The notes below the pieces were generated by a model that was not told where the DNA came from, did not search any database, and worked only from the letters and a program-made list of their open reading frames with translations. The translations under genes and the position numbers were made by a program. Positions 23,801 through 36,034 of a stretch of 64,000 bases of DNA are shown in pieces (the stretch's first letter is position 1; each line of letters begins with the position of its first letter). Source of the DNA: Brachycybe producta (lineage: Eukaryota; Arthropoda; Diplopoda; Playtdesmida; Andrognathidae); NCBI GenBank assembly GCA_036925085.1, contig JAUPFP010000083.1, forward strand, positions 262,731 through 326,730, read 5' to 3'.

Positions 23801-24787
23801 TTCTATGGTTAAATATTTCAATGATTCGAAATTACGAAATATTCCATTCGGTATATTTGTAAGGTTATTTTCTTCCAGATTTAGAGTTTCCAATTTCTTA
23901 AGATTTTCAAACGTATCATTTGCAAGATTTTCAATTTTGTTATTGTTTAGGAAAAGTCGCAACAAGTTTCGAAGTTTCTTAAAAAGTTTATCTACAACTT
24001 TTAACTCGTTCGTCGAAAGATGCAGTTCTTGTAACGATTCCAAATGCTGAAAGATGTTTGCGTCGAGATCGCTTATAGAATTTTGCTGAAGATTCAATCT
24101 TTCTAATAAAGTCATATTAGCAAATGTATCAATTTCAATAGTTTTGATGAAATTGTTGTCTAATTCCAATCTTGTTAACTTGTGAAGTTGGCACAGAAAA
24201 CTATTGTTTTTAATGTCACCTAACTGGTTGTTTCCCAAGTCGAGAACATTCAAATTTTGTCCACATTTTTTTTGACAGTTGTCGCTAAGACCTAGCAAGT
24301 TACTATTATTAAGTCGATTATTTCGCAAAGACAAATAATTTAATTTGTCTAATGGACAGAATTCACCAGTTGGTATTGTTACAATCGAATAACCTACTAT
24401 GTCAATTTTGGTTAGTTGATTTGCATTTTGAAATGACTCTTTCTCGATCACGAAGTTCCTGCTGATTGTGTCATCATCAGTTAATTGGCTTTTAGGTTTG
24501 CAATTCATTACAAATTCTGTCACTCCGGTCAGCAAATTTAAAAAGTTTTTTGAAGCTCGATGACTCAAACAATTGTACAAATAAAGACCTTTAGCTTTGT
24601 TAGCTGTGTCTTTAGAAATGTTATTCAAATTGTTTATATTTGAACACAAGAGTTCATCGGGGTAATAATTATCCAAGTGGCAATCTCCGAGTGATAATGT
24701 TGTTGTGGCAGTAGTTAGTGTAGCACGTACACATACAAACACGGGCACAAAAATTATTATCCATTTCATTAGTTGAATCTTATTCAT
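20826..24787 (-). CDS. Toll-like receptor A (two LRRCT, TIR), complete
   Basis: Exon 1 is 24787-23071 and exon 2 is 22507-20826; the intron is phase 1 and joins ATA ACA A|CC ATA GAT. The protein has 1132 residues: signal peptide (MKWIIIFVPVFVCVRA), about 20 leucine-rich repeats, a first LRRCT (NPFSCDCHFHWL), an internal LRRNT (CPKECSCYRGSDW), four to five more LRRs, a second LRRCT (NPWSCDCDYATSY), a membrane span at about 937-954 and a TIR domain from about 983. TIR box 1 (YDAFVSYS), the BB loop with its proline (HHRDFPIG) and box 3 (FW) are intact, so signalling through TIR adaptors is expected. The layout is that of protostome Toll-6/7/8-type receptors. Its membrane span is three residues shorter than in copies B and C. 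Ligand unknown. Confidence 0.95.
22575..23020. mobile_element. Fold-back MITE in the Toll A intron
   Basis: It fills most of the 563-bp intron. The left end has TATTTGTTTTGTTTTTGTCC and the inner GTGGCTAATGCTAAGCTCCA, as in the FNDC3 intron copy. The centre has inverted ATAAACATTTTATAGTTCAG and a TTCAAACTTTTATAAAAAGT counterpart. The same element lies in the introns of Toll B (about 30110-30540) and Toll C (about 41170-41600), so it predates those duplications. Confidence 0.65.
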
Positions 24788-26597
24788 TTTTAAAACAACA
24801 CCAAAGTTGAATGTTCTATTAATGATTGACCAATTCGACTATAATGAACAAACACTTTTTAAAAATTACTTTTAAAACTGTTCTTAGAGTAGAAAATATT
24901 ATGTTCTTTAACAGAGTAACTATTTACAAACTTTTTTGCTTCTTCTTGTGAAAAAATATAAAGAAGAAGAAAGTTGTAAGGATGTTATGTTTGTTGGTTA
25001 AGGATCTCCAACTATTTTTTGACAAGGGCCAAAGCAGAGCTGAGTTCAAACTCTGTATATTCTGTACATTTCAGGACCAATACTATGGAGAAATTGAAAG
25101 CTGGATTTAACACAACAACTATTTTGGTTTTTGTTTTTCATGGTCTCCTCACACGCTTTAACAACAACTTGAGCCTTTGTTTCATTATAGTTGTTGTAAC
25201 AAATTAAGGTTGTGCAAATAAATCAATAAATTAATGACATCTGCTATTTGCAATAATTAATTTGTGATTTGTTTTCGTGGCTCTAAGAAGTAATGAGGGG
25301 GGGGGGCTCGCGTGCCACTTGTTTGTTACCCTTAGCTTTGGCCTTTAGGCTGTTTTACAAAATGGAAGTAAATAGGAAATCCCCGACCTCCAAATAAACA
25401 GGATGCTTCTGCGAATAATTTTTTCCTTTCATAGAATTTTTATACAGTGTGTTTCAAAACTAACTCCCCGGTTTTATCTGCAATGGGAAGCATTATTATT
25501 ATTTAAGAAATGTTCGCAATACGTTTATTTCTGCCGCTAGATTAACAATCAGTATCCGCGTGAAGATTCTTCTCTAGGCAAAACATTGTCTGTGCTTTTG
25601 TTACAGACAACTCCAATACAAATAACGTCCATAGAGGAATTATTATGCCGAATCTACCAATACTGCTTGTTATTCAATTGTAGAAATATATTTATAGCGA
25701 ACTTTTAGTTGAAGACTAAGTGCCGTTCAGTAGTTAATGACTCATTGCAAATAAAAGTTCGGCATTGGTGAATTTGATTCTAGAACATACAGTATTTGAT
25801 TATATCGTTAGATTTAGAGTTAATAATAGGGCTCGGATTTTTGAATTTTTTTTATCAATTTGTGGCCCAAGTGCCAATTGTGATGTAATCATCATTAGAG
25901 TAACTGCAATTATGCTTTTTCTAATCAAAAAGGCTGATTAGAGGCTAGATGTCATGTTTTTATCAGTTGTCAATTAGAGTTCTAGCCTCTAACTAGTGTT
26001 TTTGATTTAAAAAAAACATAATTGAAGGTCTTTGCAGGTGTCAAGTAACATTTTTGTAAAATTTTAAGATAGCTAGCTTCATGCAAGAAAGGAAGGTGTT
26101 AACTGCTGATCTCTCAACTATAACAATCAGTAGGCCAACACGCCATACACACTATCTAATCTATTGTTCTCCAGAAAATTTACATTAATATGCCTGCAAT
26201 TGTTAGTGTTAGCATAGCAGATTGCCAATTTTACCTTTAATTATCTGAAAATGACAAAAATGTTGCTTAACACCTTCATGCATTTTGGACCCCTTCAATT
26301 GTGGTTGATCTAAACAGGGTTTTTATTTCACAATTGGTACTTGGGCCATAATTTTGGTTCTTTATATTGCATATAAATCCGAGCCCTACTTGTTAATAGT
26401 TAATTATTAAGGCAAAAAGAATTATACTTTTTGCAATCAAGGAAGCCGTTTAAAGGCTAGAATTTACCTAGGAGAAACTGCTCTAAATCTCTAAATTCTT
26501 CTATTCTTTATTTGCAAAATGCACAATTCTTTTTCCTTAATAAATAATTATTAATAATCTTAGTCACACTACTCAGAATACTGCCAATCGAATTAGA
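24788..26597. repeat. Duplicated 5' flank of Toll A (unit copy 1)
   Basis: This flank matches those of Toll B (32379-34447 plus 38805-38935) and Toll C (43392 to about 45350), interrupted by indels. Shared landmarks are GGATCTCCAACTATTTTTTG, GGCTCGCGTGCCACTTGTTT, CAGTGTGTTTC and GTATCCGCGTGAA. It shows that the duplicated unit includes at least 1.5 kb upstream of the receptor. A fold-back segment at about 25908-26020 (TAGAGGCTAGA against TCTAGCCTCTA) and another at about 26408-26545 lie within it. Confidence 0.8.
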
Positions 26598-26605
26598 GTT
26601 GCTTG

Positions 26606-27265
26606 CAGGCCCGGACTGAGCCACAGGGAAATGGGGAAATTCCCATTGCACCCCTCAAAAAAAATGTAAACCATATGTGTGCAACGTATGGCCTGCGGCC
26701 CGCATCCGGCCCCGCACTGATTTTATAAGGCTCATGAGGAGTTCTCTAATTTTCACTGAATCTGGCCCGCCAGCTTATTTCCAGAACATATCCCATATCA
26801 GCAATAGAACAAATAAACCAATCACGCTGACACTCAAAGTGACCCCAAACTTCGAAAAATATTTAAACGCTTTAAAAGCTCTAAAAATGCCTCAGGAGCA
26901 CTCAACTGACTTATGGCCCCCTTTTTCTTGTTGAGGATGCCTTTATGAGAGTTTGCACAATATGGCGCGTTATACCCACGCAGCGGCACTGATCATATGT
27001 TATGGCCTGCGGATATATTTAAAATTTGATATCCGGCCCATACTCTTAATGAAGTTGCAGATGCCTGGTTTCAATTCTGTTTTTCATTCATAACTCTAAA
27101 TATGACCCTTTCAAACTCACAGAATAATGTGAGTGCCTGTCGGGTGATATTTGCGATTACGAATATGCAGAATTGCGATAATAGGCCTACAATGGCAGTG
27201 GTACTGGGGCAGGCGCCACCCTCAAATTTTTCTCGGTAACATGTTACAGGTCCTGTTCGGGCCTG
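26606..27265. mobile_element. hAT-like non-autonomous element with perfect 8-bp target duplication
   Basis: Ends are CAGGCCCGGACTGAG on the left and, in reverse complement, CAGGCCCGAACAGGA on the right. GTTGCTTG flanks both sides exactly (26598-26605 and 27266-27273), the 8-bp target duplication typical of hAT. The matching place upstream of Toll C (near 45198) has an uninterrupted GTTGCTTATGGTTGTG, an empty site. Inside, about 26673-27060, is a second older-looking element with GTGCAACGTATGGCCTGCGG on the left and a TCCGGCCC...GTTGCA counterpart on the right. Confidence 0.85.
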
Positions 27266-27441
27266 GTTGCTTGTGGTTGTGTAGTGGTTTTTTTTAAATT
27301 TACAATTGAGATTCTATATGGAAACTAGAACACTTTATAAGTAAATTTTGCTTTCGCAATGATTTTCTATTGTGGCTAATTGAAACTTTCATTCACAAAA
27401 CGTTTACGCAAGTAATGTTAAATTAGATCATTTTAAAACTA

Positions 27442-27655
27442 CAGTAGATTCTCGATTATCTGGATCACGATGATATCGACCGATTTATTTTTTTATTATA
27501 TTATAAATGTTTTTAGTTTGTGTTTTTAACTTTTATCTACTCGGTAGTGAAGGAGGAAATTAAAGTAAAAAACTTCGATTTTCCGGATTTTAAGGACTTT
27601 TGGTATTCCGGACCAGGTCCTGTACAAATGAGTCCGGATAATCAAGATTCTGCTG
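27442..27655. mobile_element. Pogo/Tigger-like MITE
   Basis: Terminal inverted repeats CAGTAGATTCTCGATTATC (left) and, in reverse complement from the right, CAGCAGAATCTTGATTATCC match the CAGTAGACTCTCGATTATCC-like ends of pogo/Tigger elements. TA flanks both sides (27440-27441 and 27656-27657). At 214 bp it is far too short to encode a transposase. Confidence 0.85.
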
Positions 27656-27709
27656 TATCATGGAAAGTTTTTTTTATAAGTTGTTATAAGAAAATTCATT
27701 GACTTTGTG

Positions 27710-27755
27710 GAGTTGGGCACTTCTGTAGTCATGTGACTACAGAAGTGCCCAACTC
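27710..27755. repeat. Perfect palindrome, 22-bp arms, 2-nt centre
   Basis: Positions 27710-27731 are the exact reverse complement of 27734-27755, with only TG between. It starts GAGTTGGGCACTTCTGTAG. It lies in the Toll A/B spacer, near the start of the conserved 3' flank of Toll B. Confidence 0.95.
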
Positions 27756-28051
27756 GTGCCATTAAGTGTTAACATACATTATTTGAAGCACTTTGTATAA
27801 TAACTTAATAAGAGTGAACAGGTTGCTTAATCTCTTTAATTTCATTAGGATCCCCGAGGAATCTTTTTGGAGCGGCCACCCCAGGCAGCACGTCAACAAG
27901 GATCCAACGTAATGCCAACCGTTGGCGTTAATACTGTGTAAACATGTTGGCCAACATTGTCTTTGGCTGTTGGTCCAACTGAACCTGTCGTCAATGACTG
28001 ATATTATCATTTTTGGGCCAACATACATATGGGAAAAAATACATGCAAAAA

Positions 28052-28116
28052 TGCAAAAATACGTACATATGGCCCAACAGTGGGTCATTGTTGGGCCATA
28101 TGTACGTATTTTTGCA
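28052..28116. repeat. Perfect 28-bp inverted repeat downstream of Toll B
   Basis: The arm 28052-28079 is the exact reverse complement of 28089-28116, with a 9-nt loop. The surroundings (27940-28210) are full of TTGGGCCAACA-type motifs. The related stretch downstream of Toll C (39180-39250) keeps only the right arm. It is probably a fold-back transposon remnant; a transcript across it would form a strong hairpin. Confidence 0.9.
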
Positions 28117-28351
28117 ACATTGGGCCCTACATTGAATGGGGCCAATTGTCACCAACTGTCAACGTCTTGCCAATATAAATTCATAAATTGGGCCAACATG
28201 CATTACTTGGGACAATATTATCTTAAGTTTTGGTTTCGTCCTAGAAATGTTCGAAATTTTCCTAAAGACAACGAAGGCAATGGGCATCATGTTGTTTTCA
28301 GAAAAGATATTCGTAACGACTAGCAGGTGAACAATAGACAAAATATACAAT

Positions 28352-31300
28352 TTACACAATATGTTCTTCCTCATTTTCTCCGTCAATTCTATAGGTTCGT
28401 TCCGGCAAAGCAAAATATAATTTCTGCCAGAAGAGATTGTCGCCCCAACACAAGTAAGTGTTCGTCCTCATGTACAACCTAATTGCAGGATCTAATTGTT
28501 TAGGAAGTTTGCCGAGAATGATGACGATGACTCGGTTGCGACGATCTTGAAGCATCTGTGCGTGAGCAGTTCGAAACTCGAAACGACACCATTCGCTCCG
28601 AACAAAGTTTCGCGACAAGATCAGAATCGTTCTTCGGCTCTTATCGATCGCATTGAAGATACTTTCGTTGATGAAGGCACCGATCGGAAAATCACGATGA
28701 TGTACACACACCTTGTAGGGATTATCTATGCCTTCGAGACCCGGAAGGAACTGACGTACGACGAACTCTTCGTCTAAACTACTGTAAGACACGAACGCGT
28801 CGTACAACTTGTTGCGTTCTTCTTCTTCGACGCCGTGAAACAGCCGAACACCATATCGAGAATAGATCAAAACTTGCATTTCGCGCCGGTAAATGAACAC
28901 TAGAACGGAAAGAACGGTGACGACGACGAGAAACACCAATGCGCCTACTAAGGCGGCCACTTGATGTTCACTTAACACTCGTGTCGTGGTGCCTTTGAAA
29001 CACAACGAGTCGTTGAAAGCAATGTAGGAGATATTTTGGCCGTTTTCGGTCAAGCAGAAAATCTGGTCGCTGTTTTTTAACGTACGAGCGACATTTCTCA
29101 TCCAATCGATATACGAAGTGGCGTAATCGCAATCGCAGCTCCACGGATTGTTGTAAAGTCCGATACTGGACAACGAGTGTAACTTTTTTAGTGTCCACAC
29201 CGGAAAATAGTGAAGTTTGTTATCGTTCAAGTAGAGTTTCTCGAGAGAGCGGAGTGGACTGAACAGTCGGTCACTCAGATTGGACAGTAGATTACGAGAC
29301 AGATCTAACTCGATTAATTTGTTTAGATCTTTGAACAAATCCGACGGGAGGCTTCGTAGCTGATTCGATTGCAGGAAAAGACTCTCGAGGGTGTCCATGT
29401 GTTCGAAGGAACCGTCCTCGATGGACACGAGACCACTGTCGTTCAGATGAATTTCTCGAATGAAGCTGGAATGTGGTAAGTCTCCTTTTCTTATGCGTGT
29501 GATATTGTTCTCGTCTAGAAATATTGACTGCATTGCAGGATGAATTTCTATCGGAATGTTTGACAAGTTCTTTCCAGTACAGTCCACGATGATCTTTTTC
29601 CAGTCCGATCCTCTGTAGCACGAGCACTCTTTAGGGCACACGTGTTTGCAGATGGTGTCATTCAAGGAGTGATAAGTGACGCATTGCTCCTTATCATTAG
29701 TATTAAATGTACACATGTAGTCTTCACTACTGTCTGCTCTAAACAAAGGAATGATTGCGTCACGGTTACGATGATACACTCGTTGACATTTCAACTTTAT
29801 GGCGTCTTCTATAACGTACGCACTGTGTTGTCCATCAAGAATTTCTGACAGCCAATGCAAGTGACAGTCGCAAGAGAAAGGGTTTTGCGATAATTCCATT
29901 TTCACCATTCGGTTAGGATTCGAATATTCATGTGAAACCCCATCGAATTCTGGTGGTAACAAGTGAAGACTCTGTAGTCTGTTGTTGTCTAGTGACACTT
30001 GTGCCAGGTTGGGTGTGTAGGCAAATGCGTCCTCATCTACGGCTGTTAAAAAGAGATTAAGAATTATTTTTAACTTCGGACATGAAATTCGTAATAATAC
30101 AGTGGAAACCGCTTGAGGTGGCCGAGTAAGCTCCATAAACCATAGATGTTTTAGTCACATTTGGACGTAAAAACATCAAGAAAGAACATTATGGAAATAT
30201 TCAAATTGTTTTCAAAACTAGAATGGTAAATGATTACGTTTAAACTTTTTTCATGGCAATATTTTACAAAATAAACATTTTATAGTTCAGCTTTGAAAAT
30301 GGCCCGTTTTTAGGTTTTTTTTTTATTGACATTTCGTGAAAAACTATTTTCGACTTTTTCAAACTGTCATAAAAAGTTTCTTTTTAAAGATATTATCATG
30401 AAAAAACTTTTAGCATTATCATCAACTATTCTAGTTTCTAAAATATGGATTTTCTCTTGAAAAACGTTCGCTTGAAAAATCTAAATATTCTCAAAACTGT
30501 AGCTGGAGGGGGAAAGCGACCCCCCATAGTACACAATAGCCACTGCAATGGTGCCGTCCAGTGCCGTAAGCCACCTTAAATGGTTTCTTTTTCATCGTAT
30601 TATAGACAATTTGTTTCGCCTCACTAATTATTTTGTTTTTGTTTACTTGTTATGTGATTGTGATTCAAAATGATCCTTTCAATCCTATTTTGAAAATTTT
30701 CCCATTTCATATGTTTCAATAGATTGTGGCTCAAGTCGAGATTCTTAAGCTGAGTTGCAATAGACCCTTTTTCGTGTAGTTCTTCGATGAGATTGTAACT
30801 AAGGTTTAGATTTTCTACATAATACGGCCACCACAAGTAACGAAATTCTGATATTCGGTTATGGCAAAGATTTAAATCTTTGAGATTTAACAAAGGACGG
30901 AACAAACGAGCTTCTCCCTCATAAGATTGCTCATAAATGTTGTCTGTGAAGTTGATGTTGTTATGTTCGAGCTGCAACGATTTCAAATTATGGAGTCCCT
31001 CGAAAGTATCGTTTCCTAACAATGTTATTTGACTATAAGCCAAATTGAGTAATGTCAATGAAGTTAAGTTTCGGAATGTGAAATCTTGAAGTACTTTGAT
31101 GTTATTCCGATCCAAATGTAGCTCTTCTAGTCTTAGCATGTTGGCGAATGTGGTTGGATTAAGCGTTTCTATTCTGTTGTTCGTTAAGCACAATTCTTTG
31201 ATTAGGGTTAGATTTAACGAACTCGGAATGTTTATCAGTCGATTGTTACGAAAGTAAAGCCGAACGAGATTCGGAACTTTTTCGAATGTGTTTTCGGAAA

Positions 31301-32378
31301 CACTTTCTATTAGGTTGTCGTCCAGATTTAAATAACTGAGTTGTGATAATCCGCTAAATGTGTCTGATTCCAGTCTCAACAAACGATTTTTTTCTATGGT
31401 TAAATATTTCAATGATTCTAAATTACGAAATATTCCATTCGGTATATTTGTAAGGTTATTTTCTCCCAGATTTAGAGTTTCCAATTTGTTAAGATTTTCA
31501 AACGTATCATTTGCAAGGTTTTCAATTCTGTTGTCGTTCAGGTAAAGTCGCAACAAGTTTCGAAGTTTTTTAAAAAGTTTATCTACAACTTTTAACTCAT
31601 TCATCGCTAGGAGCAGTTCTTGTAACGATTCCAAATGCTGAAAGATGTTTGCGTCGAGATCGCTTAAAGAGTTTTGCTGAAGATGCAATGTGGCTAATAA
31701 AGGCATATTAGCAAATGTATCAATTTCAATAGTTTTGATGAAATTGTTGTCTAATTCCAATCTTTTTAACTTGTGAAGTTGGCACAGAAAACTATTGTTT
31801 TTAATGACACTTAATTGGTTGCTTCCCAAGTAGAGAACCCTCAAATTTTGTCCACATTTTCTTTGACAGTTGTCGCTAAGACCTAGCAAGTTACTGTCAT
31901 TAAGTCGATTATTTCGCAATGACAAATAATTTAATTTGTCTAAAGGACAGAATTCACCAGTTGGTATTCTTACAGTCGAATAACCTGCTATGTCAATTTT
32001 GGTTAGTTGATTTGCATTTTGAAATGACTCTTTGTCGATCACGAAGGTCCCGCCGATCGTGTTATCATCAGTTAATTGTGTTGCAGGTTTGCAATTCATT
32101 ACAAATTCTGTCACTCCGGTCAGCAAATTTAAAAAGTTTTTTGAAGCTCGATGACTCAAACAATTGTATAAATAAAGACCTTTAGCTTTGTTAGCTGTGT
32201 CTTTAGAAATGTTCTTCAAATTGTTTATATTTGAACACAAGAGTTCTTCGGTGTAATAATTATCCAAGTGGCAATCTCCGAGTGATAATGTTGTTGTGGC
32301 GGTAGTTGTTGTAGCACGTACACATACAAACACGAGCACAAAAATTATTATCCATTTCATTATTTGAATCGTATCCAT
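28352..32378 (-). CDS. Toll-like receptor B (two LRRCT, TIR), complete
   Basis: Exon 1 is 32378-30647 and exon 2 is 30042-28352, with the same phase-1 intron (604 bp) as Toll A; total 1140 residues. I start at the methionine at 32378 (MDTIQIMKWIIIF), which gives a normal signal peptide and matches Toll C; an upstream in-frame ATG at 32438 would add 20 residues before it. Architecture is the same as Toll A: LRR array, LRRCT, LRRNT, LRRs, LRRCT, membrane span, TIR with YDAFVSYS, RDFPIG and FW. The membrane span contains VLSVLVFIY, three residues longer than in A. The TIR half is almost identical to A and C, while exon 1 differs at many LRR positions. It is probably a cell-surface or endosomal pattern or cytokine receptor; ligand unknown. 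Confidence 0.95.
30110..30540. mobile_element. Fold-back MITE in the Toll B intron
   Basis: It is homologous to the elements in the Toll A and C introns, but the left end is deleted (TAAGCTCCATAAACC is kept, GTGGCTAATG is lost). It retains the ACTAGAATGGTAAATGATTA and CATAAAAAGTTT landmarks. Borders are approximate. Confidence 0.6.
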
Positions 32379-34455
32379 TTGTAACAACACCACAGTTGAA
32401 TGTTCTAATTGACCAATTCGACTGTAGTGAACAAACACTTTTTAAAAATCGTTTTCAAAACTGTTCTTAGAGTTGAAAATATTCTGTTCTTTGACAGAGA
32501 AACTTATTTACAAACTTTTTTAATTCTTTGAGTTCTTGTGAAAAAAAAGGAAGAAGAAGAAAATTGTAAGGGTGTTTTGTTTGTGAGTTACAGATCTCCA
32601 ACCATTTTTTGACAAGGGCCAAAATTCAAACGGAATTCAAACTTTGTATATTCTGCACATTTCAGAAGCAAATACTATGGAGAAAATGAAAGCATGTTAG
32701 AAACTAGGACGGTAGCTGAATCACTTAATTTAAAGTTGGATTATTTTCAAACTGACATAAAAAGTTTATTTCAAAAGATATCAACTTTGCGTATTAATAC
32801 CCTTAAGGGATTGTGCTACCCTTCTTGTTTTTAAAGCACTTTCTAGTTTTTCTTAATTTTACTTCTGCAAAAAAGAATAACCAGAATTTGAGGGGCGATG
32901 ACACTTAAAACCTATAGTACAGACCGAGCAATAATCGCCGGACACACGCACGCAGCGACTTGACAACATCATCCATGATGGACACAGTGATTTGTATGTA
33001 AATACATGTGGCAAGTGATGTTGCCGTTCCAGAGACGAATTCAGTATTTGTTTATTTCTGCAATGGATTTGTTGACCACCGGTGGTACGTGTTATGTGTT
33101 AGTGTTAGTGCTGCCATTGTATTCGCTTCTGGGCACAGACTGAGGCTGAACGATGTTTTCCGTTTGAAGTAGGGAAACAGAGAAAGAAGCAACACTTAGA
33201 TGTGAAGCTGTTGGATATGCAGGAGATGTTGCTTTGTATCCGCAAAACCGTCTCCAGTCACCAGGAAACAATGCTATTTACAATATTTTTAAAAAGACAG
33301 TAGCAGAAACTGGCAGCGGGTGGGGGAGTGGCCTTTTGTCCACTTTCAAAAGTGAAATTTCTTATTGTTTAACATATTTTATAACAAAAAAAAAACATTT
33401 TCGCTCGCTGCATTCTCAGATTTCTGCACAATGTACTCATTTTCAAATTTAGACTTTTGTCACTTGCTCCCACCCATTTACTATTTGAAACAATCCTGCG
33501 GGTGCCCCTGGGCCCTGGTAGTTCCAGTAATCTTGCCTCGGGCGCAAATGACGCAAACTCTGATAGTATATAGTCAAAGTGATTGTAACAATTCTACTCC
33601 ACTGTCATAGTATAGATAATCTTCACCAATGTTTCCAGAACTTTATGGTCATCCTGCATTGTCCACACGAAAACTATTTTTGTTTTTGTTTTTCATGGTC
33701 TCCTGACACCCAGCTTTAACAACAACTAGAACCTTTGTTTCATTATAGGTTGTTGTAACAAATTAAGGTTGTGCAAATAAATGGATAAATTAATGACATC
33801 TGCTATTTGCAATAATTAATTTGTGATTTGTTTTCGTGGCTTTAATAAGTAATGAGGGGCTCGCGTGCCACTTGTTTGTTATCCTTAGCTTTGGCCTTTA
33901 GGCTGTTTTACAAAGTGGAAGTAAATAGGAAAACCCCGACCTTTAAATAAACAGGTCGCTTCTTCGAATAATTTTTTTCCTTTCATAGAATTTTTATACT
34001 ATACAGTGTGTTTCAGAACTAACTCTCCGGTTATATTTGCAATGGAATGCATTATTGAACGGCACGAGAGGCTTTAAGAAATGTTCGAACTTCGCAATGC
34101 ATTTGTCTCTGCCACTAAATTAACAATCAGTATCCGCGTGAAAATCCTTCTATAGGCTACCCTTTGTCTGTGACGTTCAATAGTTAATGACTCCCTTTGC
34201 AAATAAAAGTGGGGCATTGGTGAATTTGATTCTAGGACATACTGTGTTTGAGTATATTATGAGATTTAGAGTTAATATTGCTCGGATTTTTATATTTTTT
34301 TTATCAATTTGTGGCCCAAGTGCCAATTATGAAGTAATCATCATTAGAGTAACTGCAATTATGCAGATGTTATATTACTATCTGTTATCAACTAGAGTTC
34401 TAACCTCTAACCAGTGTTTATGATTTAAAACAAAAAACATAATTGAAGTGGTCCA
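32379..34455. repeat. Duplicated 5' flank of Toll B (unit copy 2)
   Basis: It matches the Toll A and C flanks (see 24788-26597). Positions about 32850-33660 hold sequence absent from the A and C flanks, including an imperfect open stretch (33200-33600) with no recognisable family, so this is a copy-specific insertion or a deletion in the others. The flank is then interrupted at 34456 by a nested transposon. Confidence 0.7.
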
Positions 34456-35055
34456 ATGTCAGGGATGCGTAGGTATAATATGTCACGTATTATACGTGGT
34501 TGTATACCGTATATTATCCTGTATAATACGTGACTTAATTAAACTGTTATTTTGTGTACGTATAAAACCAAACGTATAAAACTAAATAAGTACAAAAAGT
34601 TTGATAAAACAAAATTACAAGATTTTTTTAATGTTCAAAACAAAGTGTTTCATTAAAAAAAAACAGTTGCAAAAAAAAAAAAAAGGCTGAAAAGAAAAAT
34701 TAAATATTTTAAAATTTAGATGTAACTGTTATTTGAAATACTTACATGTATGCCCATTATTACTCATCAGAATGCTGTTTGTTTATCTTGTACTTTAAAA
34801 ACACGATTAAATGTAAAGAAGTCGTTTTGAAGTCGTTTTCTCTGAAGAGAGTCTATTCTTTAACACTTTTGCAGAACGAACATAAGGCCAGTTCGAAAGC
34901 AAACTTTCCAGCCTAGCTTTGGATGCTGGAAAGCTTAGTACTTTTTCTGCCAGCTCACTCATTGTATAAAGTTTGTTTTCAAGTTAAATTCGACTTGATT
35001 CAAGTTAAATGACAACAAACGGGCGTAGCTAGGGACCCGCAACTGCGGTGGGGGG

Positions 35056-35920
35056 TGTGACACCCTGTAGAAACAGAAGGTGAAACACTTGAGTCAAAAT
35101 TCAGTCTTGACAGTGGGGCACCCCTTGGTGCACAGATGTTCAGACTTGGGTGGCCCGAATTCTAGAGAATTTGTGGAACCAAGTCCGACCGTGAGAAAAT
35201 TGGGAATAAGTCCCAAAAATATCTCCTTATAATTTAGTATCTCCGGCCAAGGGCAATGATTGGCCCAGTTGGTAAATCATTAAGCCCTGAGGTGACAGTT
35301 GCCCCTCCCAGGAGACCGGACAAGTGAGCTTGAGACTTGAGTGTGAGACAGTCAGAATTTAGAGTGAGAACGAATAAGTTCAGTTCAGGACAGTCAGTCT
35401 TGATAATTAAAAGAGTAAACTTGAACCTGAGTCAGAGTACAGAGTTCAAAAGGAATAAGTTCTGACTTAGAGTGAAATAATAATGTAAAAAGTGTTAACA
35501 ATAATGTAACAAAGAGCTAGTAAAGAGACATATTTGATTATACATAAACCTGTGTAAGTGTTGTGTATTTGAACTATATTGGGTTTCTGTACTCCTAAAA
35601 TAGAAGAGTATCCAGCAGAAGGCACTCAGACACAGCCTGAGTCCCTCTGCCTGGAGCCTCCAGCAACTCAACGAAAAGGACTAGAGTGACTTCGGCATCG
35701 TCAAGCCCTATATCCAAAGATCCCTAGGAAAGACAGTCTTTTTGTGGGCCGTTACCAGGCAAGGCAAGTAAATGTCGCGCCCGGTGAAATCAACCCCCAG
35801 AGGTACAACAGAGGCTGGCCCGCAGCAGTCGACAACAGAGTCGACCCCGGCACCACCGGTTCATCAACAGTGACAAAAGAGTTCGCGAAACAGTGGCGCC
35901 AAAGGGCCAGCAACGTCACA
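35056..35920 (+). mobile_element. Solo LTR, copy 2 (innermost layer)
   Basis: It starts TGTGACACCCTGTAG and ends AACGTCACA. GGGGG abuts both sides (35051-35055 and 35921-35925), a 5-bp target duplication inside a G-run. It is 865 bp, homologous to 18169-18945 in reverse orientation. No primer-binding site, gag or pol follows, so it is a solo LTR left by recombination. The open frame near its 3' end (35744-35965) runs out of the LTR and is not a gene. Family (Gypsy or Pao type) cannot be told. Confidence 0.8.
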
Positions 35921-36034
35921 GGGGGGGAGTGCACAAGAGGTTTGGGGTCGCAAAAAACGAAATGAATGTAATTCAATAAATTAAGCAAGCGATTCCCAAT
36001 CACTTGATTAATTTACTCAGTTATTTTCGTGTAG

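Noticed and set aside
23057-24787. Toll exon 1 frame as a stand-alone truncated gene
   Set aside because: A phase-matched donor and the exon 2 acceptor at 22507 restore a full receptor in all four copies; the stop is intronic. The retained-intron product is kept as a finding only.
33234-33610. Open frames in the Toll B upstream flank
   Set aside because: Short, overlapping in different frames, absent from the A and C flanks, and without a recognisable family.
35744-35965. Open frame at the 3' end of the solo LTR (with an antisense partner)
   Set aside because: It crosses the LTR boundary, is not kept in the other LTR copy, and matches no retroelement protein.
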